The notes: a model not told the origin generated them from the letters alone. Positions 25,917 to 37,991 are shown, numbered from the stretch's first letter. The stretch: 64,000 nucleotides of DNA from Mimachlamys varia (GCA_947623455.1 OX392542.1:13709625-13773624); one strand, 5' to 3'. Made by a program: numbers and translations.

Positions 25917-27290
25917 CTTGTATGGGTAGCACTATCGGCGAACAGCTGCCCTTTCAATGACCTTGGTTGGTACAAGGTTGGAATCGCTAAACAACCTGGT
26001 GAGGTCAACTTACACTAACTAGTTGTATTTCCTCGGGAAGCTTAGCAAAGTATCAAGGTCCAGACGCACTCTCGATATAATTAAACTCGTTAGGGAGCAG
26101 ATCATATCAACACTGTGTAGGTATTGGTTTTATTGGCTTTTCGAAGCTTCCCCGATTCCCTGGTCGTCATACAATTCATTGCAAATTGGCAGATATATTT
26201 TATAGCGTAGACGTGCGGAAATGACCATTATGGCGTCTGGGCCGAGGTTTTGCCGAATTAACGTGAACGCGAACCATACACCTACTCATTAAACCATGTT
26301 TAATAGTACAATAAATTACTGGTACCTTTAACTATAGGCGATTCTCTTATTTATAGTTTCATAACCTAGCAAATCAAAAACAACAGCTTCCAGCCCTCAA
26401 GCTATAGCTGTTGATTTGATATATCGTTCGTTATAACAGTTTAGCAGATATATTTTATGGACTTTCCTACGATAGAAAGTCCTGCTGAAGAAACATACAT
26501 GTATAAGCAACTTTATGTTATAAGAATTAATACATTAACACATTAATTGTATCATGAACCATCTGCTGCGCAGTTCCGTTACAGAGATATATTATCAGGA
26601 ATCATAGCACTAGGTTCCAAGAGATTATTTTGATTCACCATTGTTATTCAGTAAAAGCAAACATGGGTATAATGAGCGTGCTTATCAACGCATCTATCTC
26701 CGACACTGGTACGTGTACTTGAAACACGGTAAGCCCATCACGAAAACAAATAGGTCGAGTTTCGTTTGATGATTTTAAAGGATATGTAAAATGGACGACG
26801 AACACTACAAAGCAATGATTTTTATTCTCAGAGATACGCTACGTGCATATCACGGCATTTGTTTTTTACCATTTTGGACAAACAATGCTAAATCTACTAG
26901 TTCAAATCATTTGCCACTAGCAGTTTCGTTTACTTTCAGTAATTGCATGTTACATTGTAGAACGTGCTCTTCGAGTGTACAGTATGCGATCATGTATGTT
27001 TGCATGATAAATTTGATCTTGAACTCATATAACGGCCAACAGCTTTGATTTAGATTTTTCTTTTTTTTCATGACATTTGAACAACAATATTTTTTTTTCA
27101 ATCGAGTTGTTTAATTTGCAACACTTTCGAATTACCAACACGCAATATTCTGTCTGTTTCGAAATCAGACAGACTGTGTGCTTGATTTGGTTAGTACATA
27201 CTAATATTGCGCGCGTGATGCTTTATCTCGTGTACCTCATAACTCTTAGAGTATCGTTCTTTCTTTGATCATTAGCATTTTCTTTTCTTT
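25917..27290. other. Unannotated sequence
   Basis: No gene recognised. A perfect 8-bp stem GGACTTTC/GAAAGTCC is at 26459-26482. Confidence 0.5.
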
Positions 27291-27293
27291 GAG

Positions 27294-27990
27294 TTTTCAT
27301 GTCTAACATGAAAATATCTAATATTTACAACTATACATACAGTAACAAAGAATTACAGTTTTATGTCTAACATGAAAATATCTAGTATTTACAACTATAC
27401 ATACAGTAACAAAGAATTACATTTTTATGTCTAACATGAAAATATCTAGTATTTACAACTATACATACAGTAACAAAGAATTACATTTTTGTGTCTAACA
27501 TGAAAATATCTAGTATTTACAACTATACATACAGTAACAAAGAATTACATTTTTATGTCTAACATGAAAATATCTAGTATTTACAACTATACATACAGTA
27601 ACAAAGAATTACATTTTTATGTCTAACATGAAAATATCTAGTATTTACAACTATACATACAGTAACAAAGAATTACATTTTTATGTCTAACATGAAAATA
27701 TCTAGTATTTACAACTATACATACAGTAACAAAGAATTACATTTTTATGTCTAACATGAAAATATATAGCATTTACAACTATGCATACAGTAACATGTCC
27801 AACTGTTACATGACAATACATGGTATTCACAACTATGCATACACTAACAAAGAATTATCCATGTCTAACATGAAAATTAAATAAAATTCACAACTATACA
27901 TAAAATAACAAATAATTCAATTTTCATGTCTAACATGAAAATAATTATATAGTATGCATAACTATATATAAAATAACAAATAATTAGGAT
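27294..27990. repeat. 64-bp tandem repeat with a hairpin in each unit
   Basis: About 11 units. Eight start at exactly 64-bp steps from 27300 to 27748 and are nearly identical. The remaining units to about 27990 are diverged and vary in length. Each unit carries a potential stem-loop: TTTTCATGT-CTA-ACATGAAAA is a perfect 9-bp stem in the first unit (27294-27314), and a 10-bp stem survives in a decayed unit at 27920-27942. The central, homogenised units share a C to T change that leaves one G-T pair in the stem. Otherwise the unit is AT-rich ('atttacaactatacatacag'). Confidence 0.95.
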
Positions 27991-29540
27991 ATAAAAAATG
28001 TATTGCAATTGAAATATATGAAGATTTGTGAAGAACCCCTATTGTTACAATGAAGCTGTGGCCTTACCAAAACGTGAACCTCTTTATCCATAAATATCAG
28101 GGAAGCAAGGTATAAAATTAAGCTTGCACTTTAAAATGCCATTCGAGCTTCCCCGCCATCAATTGACACCGTCTTCATATGATATTGGCAGTTGTCACAC
28201 CTACAAATCAATCTAACCTAACTCATTCTACTTCCTCATCCTGTCGTCTGATATAACCTCACGTCTCGTGACATTGACAATAAATTCTTGGTCACTCAGG
28301 CGCTTGCTTTGGGTTAATTATTCCCCATCTACCATTTGCGAGTGGCAGTTTCGGTCGTATAGAACTTTACATTTCCATGTGAGTTTCTTATTAACGTTAA
28401 ATTAAATGACGGTTCTGAAAACCGCAAACAACGATATTCAAAATAAAATGGCAATAATTATATAGGCTGTAACAGGAGCAGACACAAAAAAAAACCGTTC
28501 CTGCACAAACGTGCATCATTAGCTTACATTCCACTACCATTATATAGAATGTGTCTGTCACAAACGTTTTAAGATAACTTAAAACAAGATAACAGACACC
28601 ACAACAGACATAAAAACAGTTATTCTACAAACGTGCGATATTCAGGAAACATCCCACTGTTATTATAGATCCGCCAAGCGATATCGACGCCGGAATTATC
28701 GTTATTTCACCTGTTGTGTTTCGCCATAACAAAAGCTCGATCAGGCATAACTCAAAATGACATTAAGTATTGCTGTAGAACAAAGATATGGTATCGACAA
28801 AAAAAAAAACCAAGTTTTTACATATATCGCGTAAAACCGGTTTTTACTGTACACTTAAATGTTTTATGTGAAAATATTTGAAATATGTTGCAATTTCAGC
28901 GATACCATTATGCACCATTGACTAAAAATATAAATGAAAGTGAAAAGATTCCATATGAACAAATTTAGTTCCTCTGTTGTTAGTAAACAAACGTTAAAAA
29001 AAATTAAGTTAACATATTCTACAATCGCATTTAGTACAGTGTACAATCCTCAAAACATTCATTTGAATTGGTCAGTATGAAAAATCAACAACACAAAAAC
29101 AAAAACAAAATAAAAACAAAAATAAACAAGGGCGCTTTATAAGTTGATTAATTAATAGAAAATGAAAATACATTTGTTAAGAATCAGTAAGCAATGTGTC
29201 AAAAGATTATTTTGTATATGTTCCCAACATAGTGTCATCATTTATAACGTTAGATTAAGCTCATTTTTCTAGTTATCTTTCTCACCTTTATATACCCACT
29301 TAGCTTTATTTTAAATATATCTGCTAAACTTGTCGTTGAGAATTTCACTGCCGCAAATAACCAAATACAATCAGGATTCGTCAAAACGTCTGTAATGGAC
29401 CCATATATGTCATACATTCATGTTCTTTTACAGAAATGATTCCTTTGGTTCCATACACAATATCTTATCAACCTCACTCATATAAACGGGACATTCAGGT
29501 ACCAGAGATATGAGGAAAGTCGTATCAGTCATATGTGAAA
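27991..29540. other. Unannotated sequence with a diverged duplication
   Basis: Two related stretches lie at about 28480-28570 and 28605-28680. They share 'gacataaaaac(a/c)gtt', 'cacaaacgtgc', 'acattccact' and 'attata(t)aga', spaced about 128 bp apart. No gene is recognised. Confidence 0.5.
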
Positions 29541-29542
29541 TA

Positions 29543-30010
29543 AAAAAAGAGAATACCGAAGCGTCAACATAATTATAATCCAAACTCAAAATCGATTAAA
29601 CCAGGGACAAAATTTGAACAAAGGAAAGATTTACATGGATACCCTTGCAAAAGTACAAGAGACTAAGACCAGGTGTTCCGGAAGAGTAAGCGTCTTCTGC
29701 TTCATCGACGACACCCACCATGTAAATCTTTGTCACATCCATGTACACATTAAGTTCTCAAAATGAGAACAGAGTATCATTGTCAATCACAACAAGTAAA
29801 CACACTAATGAGCATACTCAAAAACGTCCATCTTCATATCACTTAAAGATACAGAATATTTCTCAACGAGACAAAGATGGCGACCATAAAACTTGCCCAT
29901 AGTACTGATCAACCTGCATCTCTCGAATCCTTGTGTTGTTAGTTTGTTTGTCAGCAGTCGACATCGATCACGAAAATCCCGATATTTAGAGCAAGCCCTG
30001 CTTTAAAATT
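29543..30010 (-). mobile_element. Retroelement family A fragment, RT end plus 3' tail (copy 5)
   Basis: The minus strand starts within the RT near 'agcagggcttgctctaaatatcg' (the RYSRACSKY region). It passes the end of the RT and keeps the whole tail, with the short frame reading VVDEAEDAYSSGTPGL, then LYFCKG, then a stop after L-V. This is the cleanest copy of that frame. The terminus 'ggtattctc' is followed by a T-rich run. Confidence 0.85.
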
Positions 30011-30820
30011 AGCAAATGCCCAATCCATTAACAGATTTTGTATTAATATCACAAAACCAAAACTATAGACTGTTCAATATCATGGTGTATCTAATTAGCT
30101 CAAACATTTTAATGGACGAGTCGATGGCTTTTCCCAATTCAACTCATAGTACTGTTCCGGTAAACTACATAATGGAATTGATGATAGGGTTTGAGTTAAT
30201 GATATAAAAATGAAGCAATGTACACATGTTTTGTATACATTCTGAAACGCTCTGCCGGATATGGGAAAGTCAAAGGAAACTCTCCAAACAATGCTGGCGA
30301 GGTATAATTAGAGGAAGCAATACAATGCAAAAGTTTTCACCAGAACCGGTCTCTAGACTAGATAACTAACGATCGTGTCTGTAAAACTGACTTCCGACAA
30401 AGTGGCAGTCTTGGAAAATTGATTCCGACACATCGATGTTCCGGATATTCAAGCGGAAACCAATATGTCTGGGCTAACGACGTTCCGTGATAAAACTTGG
30501 GTCAACTGAACATAGTTCAAACAGGGTATATCACTGTTTTAAAATCAAATGGTTAGAAATGTATTACAATATTCCTTATAGGAATAATTGACTTTAGTTA
30601 TGTATGTTTGATTGATACATTAGTCGGACGCAATATTTGTCTAAGATTAAACATTTGAAAATGACTTTTGTAGTTATACTTAACAGCAAATCAAAGCATG
30701 GATTCCATGTTGAACTTAACTCAGATCATGGTAGTTTATCGCATGTTAATGCTGAGTTTCGTTATCATAAACGGTATTTTCTCATAAGCTATAATTGTTT
30801 TTTAATTGGTTTTGTCTTCA
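30011..30820. other. Unannotated sequence
   Basis: No gene recognised apart from the possible splice acceptor at the right edge. Confidence 0.45.
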
Positions 30821-30821
30821 G

Positions 30822-30991
30822 GCGTGGATGGGTGATGACGGATGGTAATCTGATAGCCACGGCTCTCCAGACAAATGCTGACAAACGCTGTAACATAGAC
30901 GGCTACTTTGTTGTCACTTATCAAAATATATAGAACACTAAGCAGATCATGCTTATCCGCCAAGTTTGTATTGATGATAGGTGTGAATAAA
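30822..30991 (+). CDS. Possible terminal exon with polyadenylation signal
   Basis: A pyrimidine-rich tract ending 'ttggttttgtcttcag' (AG at 30820-30821) looks like a good 3' splice site. It is followed by 37 open codons to TAG at 30931-30933, containing GWVMTDGNLIATALQ and ADKRCNIDGYFVVTY. An AATAAA is 53 bases past the stop (30986-30991). G+C rises in the open part relative to its flanks. The three signals in the right order make a last coding exon plausible. I recognise no family, no upstream exon can be linked, and short chance combinations of this kind do occur. Confidence 0.25.
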
Positions 30992-31737
30992 TTCATGACC
31001 CATCCTAAAGAACGTTCAACTTGTACAGTTAATCATACTTAAGGAACATTGATTAAACAGGCGAGTCACAGACCTCTCTGACAGCTTGACAGACGAACTG
31101 GACAAGATGTGTATATTGGGTTGTCGTAAATTTTCCGAAAGTTAGTCCCGTTTCTCGACTGTCAAACTTTACTGCTGCAGAAACATAACAATCATTCCGT
31201 TACTTATTAAAACTACAATATTTATATGTCCATCCTTCCAGAAAACTCGTGTCTTCAGGTTTTCAATTTAAATGTTTCTTCACGTGGGCTATTGCATTTG
31301 TAGGACGTTTTGATGATGATTCCACTTAAACAAACAAAGGTAAAGTAAACAAGAAATGTCATAAAATCTGCTCTGATGGATTTAATAGCTGACACGGGAG
31401 GTTATAACACCCCTGTTTATAACTCCCAACAGGGTGGGATGTCTGCTGGGTTGATTGTTGGCAGTTTGGCATGTTTGATTTGGCAGAGAAATGAGAAATG
31501 TCGGACTTCGGATATGAGGCATAGCAATTTGTGGTATGAAAACTGTTTGGCTCTATTCTGTTCGAAGATTTAGTAGGCGTCATACATGTACTAAGTTCTG
31601 GTTGCATGTGCTTCTTTGCAAAACCACATCAGTTAATCTCGACAGCAATCGTTAGTGAGTAAGAACTATATCTTATCTAACACTCCACTCTACTGCGAAG
31701 AAATAAGGATTAGTGTTACCCTTGGGATTCAGAGGTT
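30992..31737. other. Unannotated sequence
   Basis: Frames open on both strands around 31359-31607 overlap each other, so at most one could be real. Neither shows a domain. An imperfect hairpin ('gggaggttataac' against 'gtttataactccc') is at about 31396-31430. Confidence 0.45.
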
Positions 31738-31870
31738 TTCTGCAGTTAGTTTCTCTTCTGCAGTTATTTTCTCTTATGCAGTCAGGGTCTCTTCAGCAGT
31801 TTGTTTCTCTTTTGCTGTGAGTTTCTCTTCTGCTGTTAGTTTCTCTTCTAGCAGTTAGTTTCTCTTCCGC
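31738..31870. repeat. 18-bp minisatellite
   Basis: About seven units of the type GCAGTTAGTTTCTCTTCT, starting at 31742, 31760, 31778, 31796, 31814, 31832 and 31851. The last step is 19 bp. The units differ at several positions. Because 18 is a multiple of 3, the plus frame reads as a six-residue FSSAVS-like repeat, which is a by-product of the array rather than a protein. Confidence 0.9.
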
Positions 31871-33229
31871 ACAATGGACATCTAACAACTAAATTGCTGT
31901 CCCTATGGTACGCTTTGGATCTATTTTCCCTGGCCACACGTATTTATAAGAAACATGTTGGTTCATGGATGTTAAACTCAAAGCAAAGAAGTAAATCTGA
32001 TCAGGAACCAAATAGATTGTATTGGGTTATCTTGTTTCTGAGTCTTTTATTCTATAATCTCCTAATTATTATGCAATTGTATCTATGATCTAAATCCATA
32101 GCATATGGATGACACAATTATATTTCGGGGTTAATTTCCAATCGGTTATTTTTCATTCAATTAAATGATCTGGGATGCCTTTGGTATGTAATAACTTTTC
32201 TTTTACTTGGAATATCAACTTGCTATTACAGTATAAAATATGATGATTATCTTTTCCTCTCGTGTGCATTTTTGAAAAATTTAGTTCATGGCATACATGG
32301 TGTAGCAGCAAAGGGCAAAAACAAAAAGGTTTTGGCGTCCCCGTTTTTCGGCTTCATGTATGACCATCAAAGATACCAAATTGGCATAAAACATGATTTT
32401 AAATTATACTGGTTTACCCAATTGCACGACCATTTCATCCCATATCTCCCACATTTTAGATCCGATCGATGAATATGAATGTTTGCTGAATTGCCAAAAA
32501 TAGCATTTCCCTATGAATTATGGAAGTAAAAGGTTTTCAAATTACTTTTAACTCGAACAAATTCAAGTTTTTCGCAAAAGTAAAGCTTTATATAACAACT
32601 TCGGATATTAAACGTTCTTAAACGAATTTAAACAGAAATGGGTTGCACTTTCAAACACAGTCATAAAATGGGGCTTAGCCTGCTTCTTTTTGGTCTAAAA
32701 CATGGAAATCGATGCCGCTACACTAAATATTTCATAAAAATGTATAATTAAACACTTAATTCGTAACTTTTGCATTATATTGAATGTAAAAATGATGTAC
32801 ATAAAAAAGGAACTTGCTATGATTGAGAATGGCGACACATTGACGTCATAATCATCAATCTAGTACAAAAAACTTTTTCCCCTTTGCTAATTTACTCCTC
32901 TTTATCAGTATCAGTTTTGATAACATTTGTTAAGTTTTCAAGTATATTTCTCATATGATTGAAGCGGAAACACACATCTATGTGTACTTTTATTCTGCTA
33001 CATCATTTTATGCAAAAATTCCCATGTTGACTGACGGCATGGTATAATAAAACCGTCAAAGGGAGGTAACTTGATGTAAAACCTCTTCCACAGATGACAC
33101 CGAACATCTTTCTAAACTCAGGGGAAAACATTCAAAATTTGATTAATACATGTAAGCATGTGTCTTATTTCATCAAAAGCATAATATACGTCCGATATCA
33201 AATGATACTACAAATGTACTTCCCTGGAT
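31871..33229. other. Unannotated sequence
   Basis: No gene or dispersed repeat recognised. Confidence 0.5.
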
Positions 33230-33230
33230 C

Positions 33231-33400
33231 AAGTTAAACATTGTAAACCCTGGTAGCGAGTTAAACATTGTAAACCCTGGTAGCGAGTTAAACATTGTAA
33301 ACCCTGGTAGCGAGTTAAACATTGTAAACCCTGGTAGCGAGTTAAACATTGTAAACCCTGGTAGCGAGTTAAACATTGTAAACCCTGGTAGCGAGTTAAA
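33231..33400. repeat. 27-bp minisatellite
   Basis: 6.3 nearly perfect units stepping from 33231 in 27-bp intervals to 33393. The core is TTAAACATTGTAAACCCTGG. On the minus strand the array reads as an in-frame nine-residue repeat, MFNSLPGFT. It is short and very uniform, so recent expansion is likely. Confidence 0.95.
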
Positions 33401-34293
33401 GCGTTACTGCTGACGTTTCAGACAGCTACGTTAAAATGGAGCACGTCCATCTCATGTCTCATGTGAGAGCGTGATACAGCGAGATTTGATTTCAAGAAGG
33501 CGTAAAACAAGAGGAAATTAAAAACAAAAACAATATCTGGAAGGCTAATACATGCGTGATTGAAGGTGATATTCATAGCACGCACTTGGTCAAGTCGATG
33601 TGTTAAAACCTATGTAACAGTAATACCTGTGAACAGATTTGATAGGAAATACAATATATATTAAAATAGACCACATTCCGTTGTCATTATCACTGCGTGT
33701 CAAGGACAGAAAAATTGATAACGTTTGACGTAATAGGTAAAGATATACGCAAGAAGTATCGTCCAATTTAAAACCAACTGCCACATCTGTTTATATGCAA
33801 TCTATCAAAATGACGTTCTTCAAACTGATTCTCTTGGGGGTACTGTTTTGTTTTTTGTTGTAATCAAGTGCTATATTAACCGGAAACTCCATCATCTTTA
33901 GACAGAATTGGGTTTATTCACACGAAGAAATGACATTCAAGCAATTTGAGATTTAAATTAAAGCTCTTTTACATTATAGCCCTGTCAATCAATGGTATTA
34001 ACACCAGAAATGTAGATTAGTATTTCTGAATACCAACATGTTCGTTCTATCTCTAAATCTGCTTAACGATAAAAAAAAACCTATGATTGAGAAACATTTT
34101 GAGGTTAAGCTGACTGACGTCACATCCATGTTCTGCAGATCCGTTATAGTTTGCGATAGTTTTTTGCACTGCTGCACTTCTATTACTTTATGATTTAGAA
34201 ATACAATGAAGATATTACCAAAAACAGATAATTCAACACAACGACTATGCATACTTATCAAATCCAAGTTTTATCCTATAGGCCGATTCTTTT

Positions 34294-34535
34294 GTCTGGA
34301 CGGGTGGTGCACTGGATAGAGCACTTGCCTTTCAACAAGGCGGCCATGGTTCGATTCCTTGACCGGACGTGAAAAGGTAAATGTATGCAGTAACTTGCCC
34401 GACCATGTGGATTTTCTCCGCGTTTCATCCCACAATATTTACATTTTCACTTGCTCCGCCTCAATGAAACTAGTAAAATATGGTTGCTTTATTTCCCGAT
34501 GAAGTTAGTGGAGCACGCGCTTTTTCGTTTCTGAC
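34294..34535 (+). mobile_element. tRNA-derived SINE
   Basis: The head at 34294-34368 folds as a cloverleaf. The acceptor GTCTGGA pairs with ACCGGAC (one mismatch, one G-T), the D stem is GTGC/GCAC, the anticodon stem is TGCCT/AGGCG with a seven-base loop TTCAACA, and the T arm is CATGG-TTCGATT-CCTTG. The A box TGGTGCACTGG and B box GGTTCGATTCC both fit the pol III consensus exactly. The head runs into an unrelated body ('gtggattttctccgcgtttcatccc'), which resembles bodies of molluscan SINEs. A simple tRNA gene is less likely because no T-run terminator follows and the T stem has a mismatch. The right end is approximate. Confidence 0.75.
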
Positions 34536-34593
34536 GAAGTAATACATTTGTATACAACAGTGTATCGTTATAGACGTACTTTGTACGGTAATG

Positions 34594-34629
34594 TACGGGT
34601 GTACTACACCCGTAAAACAGCTGTTTTAC
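34594..34629. other. Two overlapping perfect palindromes
   Basis: TACGGGTGTA (34594-34603) and TACACCCGTA (34605-34614) are exact reverse complements separated by one base. The next palindrome, GTAAAACAGCTGTTTTAC (34612-34629), is perfect over 18 bp, overlaps the first by three bases and is centred on the E-box CAGCTG. The pair follows closely after the SINE. No element boundary is evident. Confidence 0.8.
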
Positions 34630-35281
34630 ATGCCAATGAGTTATGTCAGTATCATATCGCACATAGCTTTAATAATACTTGATCTGACAAAATACTTACA
34701 TTGTACATTTCCGAAAGCATTGATTCAAGATATGTTGGTCCTAAATTCCTCATAGTATAGGTCCCCTCGATGATCGTCGGCATATTTCGCGTGTTTTTGA
34801 TGTCCGATACTTAAATAAAATGTTTGAGATTGGTCACAGAAATCCGTTCTCTTTTAAAAAGTATATGTAACGAATTCTCAGGCACCTATGATCTTGTCAA
34901 TACATAACTGTACCGTGTGCCTACCTTTAAAGCTTGTAGTTTTCGGTTAATGCCCCAAATTAAAAATCGTCAAATCACTAATCCAGTTGATTACATGTTA
35001 CCAATATCATTCATTATACTTTCATCAATAAGCAATGCCTAAATCTACTGTTATGAGACGTTTTCAATATGCTTAGGCCTAACCGAAATTCGACTTCTGA
35101 CAACTTTATTTGACTCGCTTCAACTGTGACCAAATCACGACGTCGTTATGTTTACTGCTGCGCAATGCAAACTGCTCTAAAAACTATTCTAGTAATTAAT
35201 TTTATACTGGAAAGGTATTTCAATCAATTCGTATTGAAAATAAAAGTTTAAGAGGTATGATTACAGCACATATAAATGGTA

Positions 35282-35330
35282 TGTGCAAATGGTACATGAA
35301 CTGCTTCGCAGTTCACTTCATTTGCGCGAG
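35282..35330. other. Imperfect long hairpin
   Basis: The core TGAACTGC-TTC-GCAGTTCA (35297-35115 region, that is 35297-35315) is a perfect 8-bp stem. Outside it, 'gtgcaaatg' faces 'catttgcgc' after a few mismatched bases, giving a stem-loop of about 48 nt. It is shorter than a usual animal microRNA precursor. Confidence 0.6.
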
Positions 35331-35599
35331 GTTCACTTGACTTCATCAGCCGATGCAAACAACAACATAGACATTCAATTCTTAAATAAGACCCCTCGTT
35401 TGTTGTAAAGGAAATAAAGTTCATACATATTATATACCGATTCTGTGAAGAGTAAACATCATTGAATCTCCTTTTTCATTTTTATTTAGAAATGTTGCTA
35501 TACGAGACTGTTCTTTACAACAACTGAGAACGCTGAAAAGAACTTGTATCAGAAATGTAATACATGCAACTGTAATAAATATTAATAATATCCAAAACG

Positions 35600-35893
35600 T
35601 TAATTTGTTTTGAATTTGCCTATTAATGTACTTACTTGTTGTGATTGACAATGATGACTCGGCTCTCATTTTGAGGATTTGATGTTTACTTTGATATGAC
35701 CAAGATTACATTGCGGGTGTCGTGGATGAAACAGAAGACGCTTACGTTTCCGGAACACCTGGTCTTCTTCTCTTGTACTTTTACGAGGGTATCCATGTTG
35801 ATATTTCCTTTGTTCTTATTTTGCCTCTAGTGTAATCAATTTTGAGTTCGAATAACAGTCTTGTTGACGCTTTGGTATTCTTTGGGTTTTTTT
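35600..35893 (+). mobile_element. Retroelement family A fragment, 3' tail (copy 6), inserted in block F
   Basis: Carries 'ttgtgattgacaatgatgactcgg', then GVVDETEDAYVSGTPGL, LYFYEG and a stop, and the terminus 'ggtattcttt' followed by T-rich sequence. Compared with the sister unit near 37900-37915 ('taatcataatgttaaatgac'), the insertion is absent there, so the boundaries are set to within several bases on each side. Confidence 0.85.
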
Positions 35894-36033
35894 AATGACA
35901 TGCCAAAGGAATGCGTAAATACTACATACAGACGAACTTACTTTAATTGACTCATTCATCCCTGAAAACACATTTGAATTCTTCTTGTTCAAAGGTCGGA
36001 ATTGTTCATTCTGGGCTCCCAGGGATGAATGAG

Positions 36034-36276
36034 TTAATTCTCTCTGCCTTTCAAAAATTCACCATTGTCTGTGCGACTTGCGCTAACACGATCAACAACA
36101 CTTATGGATATCTTGATGTGTCTAACATATAAATATTTCAAAAAAAGCTTCTGTAGTTTTGATTTAACCTTGACACTTATCACGTTACATGCCAAAGCTT
36201 TTCGGGTCATATCTGAAGGGGTTATGCAATTAACATAATTTATATTAGTATGTCTTCTATATGTATAATCGTTCAA
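36034..36276 (-). pseudogene. Recurring minus-strand frame in block F (unit 1)
   Basis: The frame contains KVKSKLQKLFLKYLYVRHIK, then RVSASRTDNGEFLKG. The sister unit at 37992-38288 is close to it, and the third unit near 40310-40390 has a related frame with a stop. Lysine-rich, with no signal peptide or domain I recognise. The frames are interrupted and no start or splice signals are shared, so the stretch is either a decayed duplicated exon or a chance frame copied with the block. Confidence 0.25.
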
Positions 36277-37324
36277 ACTACTGTATAATCAAAGACGTCG
36301 TTCGTTTAATAAAACCCTTGTAGTTCATCTCTTTTTTTGAGCGTGTCATGCTTTTGCGTTCTAGATGTGATATTTCGAGTCTTGATTTGAATTCGTATCG
36401 AATTTAAATATCAAATAATGTACCAGGGAACACATTCATCGTATCATGTCTCAATATTCCTACAACTGGTTTACGAGACGCGTTTTTAGATATGCTTAAA
36501 CCTCAACGCTGAAGTGTAATTAATATTCTGACAGTACACTATACTATATTATACCATCATTGCAATAAAAGTTATACTCAAAAGAAGTGTTAGCTAAACA
36601 TAATATATTATTACCAGTCAAACCCCCCAAAATAGTCCATGCTTGACATAGAGCGTAGACATACGTAAGACGCATTGCCCAAGTTTAACGAAAGGTCACA
36701 AACTGTTCATGTACAATACATCAAAATGACGTACGTCATTCAGGTTTTCTGACGAATACTGCATTGTTTTTTGTACTGTAATCAAGTGCTAAAATTGTCG
36801 AAACGCTTCCATCATCCTTTGACAGAATTAGATTTAATCACACGAAGAAATGACATTCAAGCAATTTGAGATTTAACTTAAAGCTCTTTTACATTATAGC
36901 CCTATCAATCAGTGGTATTAACACCAGGAATGAAGATTAGTATTTCCGGATAACAACATGTTCGTTCGATCTCTAAATCTGCTTAACGATGCAAAACATC
37001 TTGTGATTGAGAAACAGTCTGAGGCTAAGTGGACCGACGTCACCTCCATATTCTACAGATCCCTTATATTTTGTAATAGGCGATAGAGTTTTTTTTTTTT
37101 TAATTTGTTAAGGTATTTCTGTTACTTTGTGACTTAGCAATACCGCGTAAATAATGCAAAATACAAATAATTAATCACAGATTCTATGAAGGTAAGGTAG
37201 GGGGTAATGTTTTGTTTTTCATATTGTTGTGATCAAGTGCTTAAATTCAGCGTAAAGCTTCAATCATATTTTTGACAAAATTAGAGTTAATCAAACGACG
37301 AAATGTCATTGACATCTTGGATAT

Positions 37325-37797
37325 TGCCATTGGAAGTTTGTTATCGCTATTTCTTGAGAAGCACTTAATGGATATCACTCAAATTCCATATATAGGATCC
37401 CCTTGGTCCCAAGTTGTGCCCTGTTGATTTGAGAACTAATAAGAAAAACAAATTGGTTGAAAGGCGGTCAGCTTTGATTTTAAAATTGAAAATTTGTTAT
37501 CGCTATTTCTTGTTGATTTTCCTCAAAGGCCATATTTAGGTTCAACTTGGTCCTTATCGTTGTGCTATTTTGTATTTGAGGCTAATCAGAAATACTGCTT
37601 ACATGCTGCTTTTTGCCAATATCATTGTTTTTTCTTAAATGCAAATTACCAATTCAATATAACTAAAATTAAATACATGGAAGAGATAAGAGGGAAACAA
37701 AACCAACTTTTTAAGAACAAATGAAGATTGTCTATGGTTGGCACCAAGATTCCCCTGGGACTTCTTCTTTTCATTTTGGCTAAGAAAGTTGGCAAGG
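37325..37797 (+). repeat. Diverged tandem dimer repeat between block F units
   Basis: Two related stretches start with 'gtttgttatcgctatttcttg' (about 37337 and 37493), each followed by 'ccatat(a)ta', 'ggt...cttggtcc' and 'gttgtgc'. The spacing is about 157 bp. This resembles a repeat I associate with bivalves, but identification is not secure. The open frames over it on both strands are not genes. Confidence 0.5.
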
Positions 37798-37991
37798 ATG
37801 TTACTGTTCTTTACAACAACTGACAAAGCTGATAAGTGCATGTATGAAAAATGTCATTAATACAACTGGGTAAATGGGTATGATATTCATATTGTTAATC
37901 ATAATGTTAAATGACAAGCCCGAGCAATGCGTGCATTTTCATCACTGAAGACACATCTGAACTCTTCTTGTCCAAAAGTTGGAATAGTTCA

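Noticed and set aside
27294..27990. CRISPR array
   Set aside because: Units are contiguous 64-bp tandem copies with no unique spacers, and the context is eukaryotic.
31738..31870. Repeat protein from the FSSAVS frame
   Set aside because: The frame exists only because the period is 18 bp. Flanks show no coding character.
34294..34368. Functional tRNA-Leu(CAA) gene
   Set aside because: The T and acceptor stems each carry a mismatch, no pol III terminator follows, and SINE body sequence continues from the head.
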